Source: Molanna angustata (taxonomy: Eukaryota > Arthropoda > Insecta > Trichoptera > Molannidae). Taken from it: DNA of 64,000 nt. The stretch covers positions 6,507,174 to 6,571,173 of the forward strand of contig OY754986.1 of NCBI GenBank assembly GCA_963576475.1, given 5' to 3'. This document shows positions 56,272 through 64,000 of this stretch, one piece after another. How positions within the stretch are numbered: position 1 is the stretch's first letter; the number at the start of each line of letters is the position of its first letter. The notes beneath the pieces are model-generated. The model was given only the letters and a program-made list of their open reading frames with translations. It did no database searches and had not been told where the DNA came from. The position numbers were made by a program, and so were the translations under genes.

Positions 56272-56545
56272 AATGTGTGGTGACCAGCGTCAGGTGTGCG
56301 GGTGTGCATTACCTTATAAAAGGGAGCACAACACACACGTGTAGTATCGGAATGGGTGGTGAATCTCATAGCTGATCTATATGTGTTATTGTTGCCTGTT
56401 GTAATATAATACGACATAACGACAATGTGTGGTGACCAGCGTCAGGTGTGCGGGTGTGCATTGCCTTTTAAAAATGGCTGGTGAACCTCATTGCTTAACT
56501 ATGTGTGTAATTGTTGCATGTTGTAACATAATACAAATAAGAAAA
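56272..56545 (+). repeat. Repeat T, tandem pair with TATA-like boxes
   Basis: The 151-bp unit starting tgtgtggtgaccagcgtcag, gtgtgcgggtgtgcatt begins at 56274 and again at 56425. Copy 1 has ccttataaaaggg near 56313, while copy 2 has ccttttaaaaatgg and an internal deletion of about 30 bp. Both end attgttgc(c/a)tgttgtaa. A diverged single copy is at 31485-31690. The TG...CA-like unit edges and TATA box suggest LTR- or promoter-derived sequence. Confidence 0.6.
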
Positions 56546-57235
56546 TAAAATAACAATTTAAAATTAAAATAGTTTTAACTTGTTATATTAGTGTGTGGGC
56601 ATACACGAATGTGTGGTGCTTTCTTTAATGAGGTTATGCACACCCGCACACCCATCGTTCAACCCCATACATTCTGGCCCCACTCGAATTCGTTAAACCG
56701 ATATCTGATTGTAGTAATTGAAGGTGCATGGTCCTTATAAACGGCATGTAACTTTTTTTTAATTACCTCGGTCTTCCCATCCAAAAACAGAAATAGCCCT
56801 TTCTCCATTGTTGCAAAAAACCCAAACTTGAAGACTTTCAACGGCTATTTCAATCAAACAGCACGATAAATCTAGCGACAATTTTGACAGCTATTGTTTA
56901 AATATGGCGTTAAATAATGGCATATACATTTAGCGTCGGTGGCGCCATCTGTCGTTAAACACGGGCACTAATCATACAGCCTAGGTAGCTAAATATATTA
57001 TATAAATTAACCGTGTGTTCACAAAGAGCAAGGTATTGGACACACTTAATTTTTTTATGTAACCGCAATTCAGGAGAGGTATGCCTTTAAATATTTTCCC
57101 TAACGTATTCATTGATTCTGAAATTGTGACTAGGTCAATATGTTATTTTGCCAATACTGTACACCTATATTACAACCTAAAATAGCAACGTTAGGGGTAT
57201 TTCATATTATGCATAAAAATATGAAATATTTACAC
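56546..57235. other. Unassigned
   Basis: 56600-56660 has further cacacccgcacaccc sequence related in style to repeat T. Otherwise nothing was recognised. Confidence 0.4.
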
Positions 57236-57662
57236 TCTCGTGAGAACTTATCCAAATAAATTCAGTTGAAAGAGATCGCTTAATAACTTTTTGTATAAGA
57301 ACGATGAATGACTGGGTAAGAAATGAAGACACAAGGAAATACATCAAGACGAAGAAATAAGTAATTAATAGAATGAAAGTTGACACGTTGAGATGGTTTG
57401 GCCACTTCGGAGAATGAATGAAGAACGCCTGACGAAGAAAATGTACAAAACTGACAGGAACGAAATAAAAGGTCGAGGGCGCCCAAGAAAAGATTGGCAC
57501 GACCATGGGAACGATATTCTGAAAGGAGTAATTAACCACCAACTGACTAGCAAGTATGAGACGATTCGTGAATGTTGACGAAGCGATGAATGTGTCAAGA
57601 TAGAAAAATGTGAAGTTCGGTTCCCTTTGCCTACCCCGTGAGGGACATGTCGTGATGGTATG
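57236..57662 (+). pseudogene. LINE-Z C-terminal relic
   Basis: aaagttgacacgttgagatg gtttggccac corresponds to the LRWFGHIERM region of 39282-39821. It continues, with several frameshifts and stops, through gggcgcccaagaaaagattg and ends cggttccctttgcctacccc gtgagggacatgtcgtgatg. Dead copy. Confidence 0.7.
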
Positions 57663-57769
57663 AATGTGTACTTACCTACTGATAAACATATTTTGAGAGA
57701 ATATTCATTATACTAGGTATAAATGAAAACACTAATTAGTTTTAGTTTCACTATTTAATTTTAACACTG

Positions 57770-57809
57770 GCACTGACCGGTATCGATCTGAAGATCATCG
57801 TCAGAGTGC
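57770..57809 (-). ncRNA. Hammerhead-like motif HH2, left arm
   Basis: Reverse-complement twin of 58215-58254; see that entry. Confidence 0.55.
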
Positions 57810-58214
57810 GCGAAAATGAAAGTAAACAGAGTTTAAATAGATATGACTGAAATATTGGTACACAACCTTTTTTTTTTTTTTTTGTAAAGTTCTATCAGTT
57901 CGATTAGTATTGCCAGAAAGAACTGATGAAGAAAACTGGCAAACAAAACAGTATAGTAAATATGTGTGATGTATACAAAGTTTAGCAATGTTGAAGTAGA
58001 AAGAAAAACTGATTTTACATTATACAATATAGAAACGAATTATAAGAAATATAAATATTATTGAGTATCCAGAGGTTGTGTATCCATGTAGTGAAGACCA
58101 AATGTGTGCAGGTATCTGAAACAAAGAACTGATAGAACTTTACAAAAAAAAAAAAAAGGTTGTGTACCAATATTTCAGTCATATCTATTTAAACTCTGTT
58201 TACTTTCATTTTCG

Positions 58215-58254
58215 CGCACTCTGACGATGATCTTCAGATCGATACCGGTCAGTG
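58215..58254 (+). ncRNA. Hammerhead-like motif HH2, right arm
   Basis: Stem I gcact (58215-58219) pairs fully with agtgc (58250-58254). Core ctgacga (58220-58226) is intact. Stem II gatc/gatc (58228-58231, 58236-58239) has loop ttca. Then gata (58240-58243; A14 changed to U) and palindromic accggt (58243-58248), with C at the cleavage position 58249. G8 and G12, the catalytic guanines of hammerheads, are retained. This is the best-formed example in the window. Confidence 0.6.
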
Positions 58255-58455
58255 CCAGTGTTAAAATTAAATAGTGAAACTAAAACTAATTAGTGTTTTC
58301 ATTTATACCTAGTATAATGGAGTTTCACCACGAATTATCCGTCGACAAAATTAACAAGTTAAGAATATTCATTGTTTCGACGGTTACCTTGTGGTATTCC
58401 ATAATTCAATTTTATTATAATATTAAATTGCTATAACCACTTGAGTTGAGTCTAA

Positions 58456-58497
58456 CGCGACTAGTTTCGGGAGAAACTGAACTCCCATCGACAGGCG
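58456..58497 (-). ncRNA. Hammerhead-like motif HH3, left arm
   Basis: Reverse-complement twin of 58850-58891; see that entry. Confidence 0.5.
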
Positions 58498-58503
58498 AAT
58501 TAC

Positions 58504-58818
58504 GAACACAAAAGATGTCTCTCGAACAATAACTTTTCAGAATTCGCGAACCACATTACATCAACAAATCACTCATTCCACAGCCATAGTTTAAAATTAT
58601 TACACCACGTCCCAAATCAAAGAATTAAATTAAACAATTTAGAAACAATAGAAATTCATAAAAATATAAATAAAGGCAAATCATTAATTAATACAATAAT
58701 ATTTCCAAATTCTTCCCCTTTACTAACAATGTTCCCTATAACTCCACCCCCAACGAAAATAACCAATAATAACTCACACACCCCCACCCCCGCTCCACAC
58801 TCTAATTTAGGTACCTGA
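58504..58818 (+). pseudogene. PLE GIY-YIG endonuclease C-terminal fragment
   Basis: Open to TGA at 58816-58818: FSEFANHITSTNHSFHSH, then LKLLHHVPNQRIKLNNLE, TIEIHKNINKGKSLINTI. The order (F/A)NH...NH.F....LLH......L..LE.IEI.K matches the C-terminal half of PLE GIY-YIG domains. The GIY-YIG strand itself and the reverse transcriptase are missing. Followed after 30 bp by the right terminal repeat. Confidence 0.6.
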
Positions 58819-58849
58819 TACAAACGTCCAACATTAGTTAGTTGTAATT

Positions 58850-58891
58850 CGCCTGTCGATGGGAGTTCAGTTTCTCCCGAAACTAGTCGCG
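58850..58891 (+). ncRNA. Hammerhead-like motif HH3, right arm
   Basis: Stem I cgc (58850-58852) pairs with gcg (58889-58891). Core ctgtcga (58853-58859; A6 changed to U). Stem II gggag/ctccc (58861-58865, 58874-58878) has an 8-nt loop. Then gaaa (58879-58882) and palindromic actagt (58882-58887), followed by C at 58888. G8 and G12 are retained. Located just downstream of a PLE coding end. Confidence 0.5.
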
Positions 58892-59029
58892 TTAGACTAA
58901 GCTCAAGTGGTTATAGCAATTTAATATTATAATAAAATATTTTGAGAGTTTTACTATAAGAATCAGCACTTATGAACTGAACAGGGCTGTTGCAATTACT
59001 TACTCTAAAGGTTGGGAAAAGGGGAAAAT

Positions 59030-59265
59030 CTTGACTGGGAGTGTCTTGACAGCATGATGGTATGTATATAGGTATATTTGGAGATTAAGAATCAAACTAG
59101 TATGTCTTCTTAGATATTATGTAGTGCATACTGTCTTAAAAATTGTATGAAACGCTGTCGTCACTAAATTCAATTTTTATAAAAATTGTTAAGAAAGATA
59201 GAGATGTAAATATACATCAGAAAAAGACCATAGACGCATATTGTAAGTACAACTACATATTTTTA
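59030..59265 (+). repeat. Interspersed repeat W, internal fragment
   Basis: gtgtcttgacagcatgatgg, gtatatttggagattaagaa and cgtcactaaattcaattttt match 23440-23590. Confidence 0.6.
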
Positions 59266-59748
59266 TGGATATGGAAAAAGGTTTTACGTGGTAGTTGAAT
59301 ACTTCACCGATAGAAAGCTCCAGCGTAGTAGTTTATTGCTCGTTCGATTTTCAAATTTGGCGGGAAATGTAGCGTGCAACGACTGCTGTAGTCGTTGGAC
59401 CAAAAATTAAACTTTAGCAGACAGTTAAAAGTCTATATATTATTATTATTAACATTATGCAACATTAACAAAACAGCTTACGAAATTTGCATTCTACTTT
59501 TTGAGTATCCAAAAACATGTGTTTCTACCAAGCATTTAAGATGTTATTTTTTGTTTGTGTTTTATCCACTAAATCATAAAAATGTTTTTAAAGTATAATA
59601 AACATGAAAAATATACCTATGATTAAATAAAATGCAGTAAAGGACACTTTTCATATGGATGATTCCACTCCACTAACCCATAGGCAACTATTGGAGTGTA
59701 CGTACGTGGTTTGTTAATTTTTATATATATATAATTTTATTTGTTTTT
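59266..59748. other. Unassigned
   Basis: A short frame at 59395-59598 without recognisable content. Confidence 0.4.
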
Positions 59749-61122
<1,374 letters not shown>

Positions 61123-61211
61123 CATAAGCGGCCATCTTGTACGCTACGAGTCACTTGACGGTGAGCTTTCAGTGTGAGTAGACGTGTGTCGCGCGCGTGC
61201 TTTTCGTTAAG

Positions 61212-61251
61212 TCCTTGAAAATGCCTGGTGATATTCAGGCGAAACGTCGGA
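61212..61251 (+). ncRNA. Hammerhead-like motif HH5
   Basis: About 90 nt after the PLE stop. Stem I tcc (61212-61214) pairs with gga (61249-61251). Core ttgaaaa (61215-61221; C3 to U and G8 to A, the two bases that pair in hammerheads, both changed so that a U-A pair is kept). Stem II gcctg/caggc (61223-61227, 61236-61240) has an 8-nt loop. Then gaaa (61241-61244) and palindromic acgt (61244-61247), followed by C. Confidence 0.45.
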
Positions 61252-61293
61252 AGACAAATGGTCTTAGTCAAGACCTACTGACACGGGAAAACC

Positions 61294-61775
<482 letters not shown>

Positions 61776-61849
61776 TTATAAAATATAAACAAATTAAATT
61801 AAAGAATATAATTTTGTATTTTATCCAACTGTCGCACGATTTCAATCGA

Positions 61850-62360
61850 TCAATTCTGTGTGTGTGTGTGTCCGTACATAATAACTTTTGAACCACTTGA
61901 TACAATAGTTCGATTTTTTATAAAAATTAGGCCTAAAAAAATTTAATACTCAGTATTTTTGATTTTTCGTTCCAGTAAGGAGCTATAAACATTTAATATT
62001 TTTATATTTTCAAATGTGTATCTCAAACACCATAAAAGATCGAAACGTAGATAGGTAAATACAATATCTCAAAATATTTTTTTTACTGTGAAATTAATTC
62101 AGAGTTTATCAAAATGGTGCGTATTTCCAAAAAATATGGAAATATCGAACACCATCTAAACATCCCAATAGTATAATTATGTTTTTATAAAATATCAATA
62201 TAATAACAACATCGTTTCATACACTGTGTATTGTAAAACACACAATTTATAAGGGTACTACATATAGTTTGGCAATTAATCTTTCGTTTACATACATTAC
62301 ATACTATCAATCTGTTTTCCTTTTCGGGGTAGGAAATAAGGACTGAACTCCACTAGTATT
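61850..62360 (-). repeat. Interspersed repeat W, diverged copy
   Basis: tgtgtgtgtgtgtccgtaca, taataacttttgaaccactt, then ggaaatatcgaacaccatct and aaggactgaactccactagt parallel the minus-strand copy at 44370-45315. Confidence 0.6.
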
Positions 62361-62975
62361 AAGTAACATTACAAATTTAATACAGAGATCAATCCATTTA
62401 TAGAAAAGTGCAAATTAATTCAAACAATATGATTATACAATTCAACAAGTAGTTACCTACATATGTACCTACCTATGTACTTAATACGAAAAATTAAAAA
62501 AAAAGAGATTGTGATTGATCACAGGAAGAAATAAAGGAAAACGGAACGTGAAAGAGTATGCGGGATAAGAAAAATATGATTAGTTTCACTCGGAAATAAG
62601 CTGAAAAACACAATCGCAATCTATGAAGTTACGAGGAAACTTATTTTGTAAAGTCTTCTTTTGAGAAATTGGTTTAACAGTAAAAGCAAGTCCTTATACA
62701 TATATTATTTATTTATTCATTCATTTTATTTTAATAAGGATAGCACACAGTTCATGCATATAATTACTAAAAGTAAATAAATAAAAATACAAAAATAACA
62801 TGTACCTCTTACGTACTATACCTAATATCAAAATAAGACAATAAAAAGTGTGAATTAGTGTGGGTGCGCGCATGAGAGAAGAGTAACAATATGTTTGTGT
62901 GTGGATGTGAATGTGTGTGTGTGTGTGTGAGAGAGTGGGCGTGCATGTGTGTGTATACTATACATGATAGACGAA
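62361..62975. other. Unassigned, simple sequence
   Basis: A minus-strand AAAT-type LINE tail is possible at 62705-62790, and a (GT)n/(GA)n run lies at about 62911-62936. No genes. Confidence 0.4.
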
Positions 62976-63420
62976 CATATATTGATGGTTTTTTTAACAG
63001 ATTTTTAATTATCTCAATAGAGACGAAGTTGGAATATTTACTGTAGGAGAACCGGGAAATCAAGGCACCTACAGGGCTTACGACCTGTCATCGGCTGGTT
63101 TACGTGATCACTTTATGCGCTTGCGCAACGTTTACCAATTATGCCTTTTTAATGAGATCCCTATCAATTCAATTTACGAATAAAAAGGCATAATTGGTGA
63201 ACGTTGCGCAAGCGCATAAAGTGATCACGTAAACCAGCCGATGACAGGTCGTTAGCCCTGTAGGTGCCTTGATTTCCCGGTTCTCCTACAGTAAATATTC
63301 CAACTTCGTCTCTATTGAGATAATTAAAAATCTGTTAAAAAAACATCTTTGACTCCCGACAGGGAAAAAAATCCAATGTTTGCGCATATGCAATAATAAA
63401 AATATTCGATATATTGATGG
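62976..63420. mobile_element. Foldback element with 165-bp arms and 12-bp flanking repeat
   Basis: Left arm 62984-63152, right arm 63182-63347, spacer about 29 bp. The arms differ at only about three positions (gttgcgcaagcgcataaagt, gtgatcacgtaaaccagccg, ccaacttcgtctctattgag). After the right arm comes a further 60 bp (cccgacagggaaaaaaatcc) that is shared with 63530-63680. The flanks carry the same 12 bp, atatattgatgg, at 62976-62987 and 63409-63420, a probable target-site duplication. No coding capacity. Confidence 0.75.
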
Positions 63421-63529
63421 ATTCATAAGTAGAGAAGAAAAAGAAAATATATTGCTGAGGGTGGTTGGGAAAAATAAAATTAGTCAGTGCCTAGTTGTTT
63501 ATTATTATAATGTCACGATGTGATAAATC

Positions 63530-63680
63530 TTTCGCGTAGATGTCCCGGTTTTCCTATAATATTCCAACTTCGTCTCTATTGAGATGTTAAAAATTAGTCA
63601 TTTAAATCATTAATCCCCGACTGGGAATAAAATCCAATGTTCGCGGATATAGACTATAAAAATATTATATTTTAAACCAA
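63530..63680 (+). repeat. Related copy of the foldback family, right end only
   Basis: cccggttttcctataatatt, ccaacttcgtctctattgag, cccgactgggaataaaatcc and atgttcgcggatatagac align with 63275-63405. Confidence 0.65.
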
Positions 63681-64000
63681 TGTATAACCTTTGTTTTTAA
63701 CATCATAAACAATAACAAGAAAGTATTAAAAAAATCTCGATGATGCAGCTTTTACAATATTTTCTAGTATCGTAAAATATCAAGAAAGTAGATACCTACA
63801 TCCCTCAAGACAACAGGCAGAAATCAAATGAACTAATGAAGTATTCCGTCGAAAGATGGCAGCTTAATGATGAGATTGAAATTATCCATGCTGGAAGTTG
63901 TTCGTCGGGAGAGGTGGGAGGCTTCAGAGGAAATTGGGGAGTTTGAAGATCGATTGGATATTTCATGGAGTGCCGTGATTTCCCTTAAAGCCTTCGATTG
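63681..64000. other. Unassigned
   Basis: From 63838 to about 63950 the plus strand is open (YSVERWQLNDEIEIIHAG), but it runs into a stop; no family or splice pattern was recognised. Confidence 0.35.

Larger units (their letters stand above)
57706..58319. mobile_element. PLE-type inverted repeat with 194-196-bp arms
   Basis: Left arm 57706-57901, right arm 58126-58319, spacer 224 bp. The arms are near-identical apart from the length of an A/T homopolymer. Each outward-reading strand has (I/K)ELIELYKKKK, resembling the end of a PLE endonuclease, then the hammerhead-like motif HH2. The spacer gives no clear domain. Confidence 0.6.
58410..58937. mobile_element. PLE 3' end flanked by inverted 94-bp repeats
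   Basis: Left arm 58410-58503 and right arm 58844-58937 are reverse complements (tttattataatattaaattg, gctataaccacttgag). The interior (58504-58843) carries a PLE endonuclease C-terminal frame on the plus strand. The arms behave like the terminal repeats (pLTRs) of Penelope-like elements and carry motif HH3. Confidence 0.7.

Overview
The window is AT-rich arthropod nuclear DNA, most likely from an insect. Signs of this are the many short gtaggtacctac-type palindromes, AAAT tails on LINEs and SINEs, tRNA-derived SINEs, and debris of CR1/Jockey-like and RTE-like LINEs, Helitrons and Penelope-like elements (PLEs). There is no bacterial-style gene organisation. The lineage cannot be fixed from sequence alone; Lepidoptera or Hemiptera would fit. 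I find no complete host gene. The best host candidate is a 125-nt internal exon on the minus strand at 12800-12924, so the window is probably intergenic or deep-intronic DNA. Layout: 0.6-1.3 kb is an unresolved GC-rich block. 3.9-6.6 kb holds a SINE, a Helitron, a LINE tail and an RTE fragment that carries a 65-bp LINE insertion. 9-10.2 kb and 15.7-17.2 kb are two related Helitron-like elements, and their inner minisatellite block is flipped between copies. 10.9-11.5 kb is a cluster of three SINEs. 14.2-14.7 kb is a 60-63-bp tandem array split by a tiny MITE. 19.6-26.3 kb is nested LINE and RTE debris plus two copies of a long interspersed repeat (family W). 29.9-36.1 kb has LINE 3' ends, a minisatellite and a MITE. 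36.9-39.9 kb has a PLE inverted repeat, a hammerhead-like motif and an RTE-type LINE. 40-47 kb is LINE, RTE and W debris. 47.9-50.1 kb holds two tandem arrays (74 bp and 77 bp). 50.1-51.1 kb is the start of a Ty3/gypsy-like LTR element. 53.6-55.8 kb is the longest coding relic, a 5'-truncated CR1/L2-group reverse transcriptase. 57.7-61.6 kb holds three more PLE 3' ends, and 63 kb has a long foldback. The observation most worth following is a set of five different hammerhead-ribozyme-like sequences (eight occurrences). Four of the five lie just downstream of PLE 3' ends. Each has a stem II hairpin and a palindromic stem III segment (AGCGCU, ACCGGU, ACTAGT, ACGT) suited to dimeric folding. Hammerheads in PLE terminal repeats are established knowledge. 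What is unusual is several divergent versions within 25 kb, three of them placed on both arms of inverted repeats, and one in which two core changes fall exactly on the C3-G8 pair. Names such as LINE-X, LINE-Y, LINE-Z, SINE-A, SINE-B and W are labels used only here.
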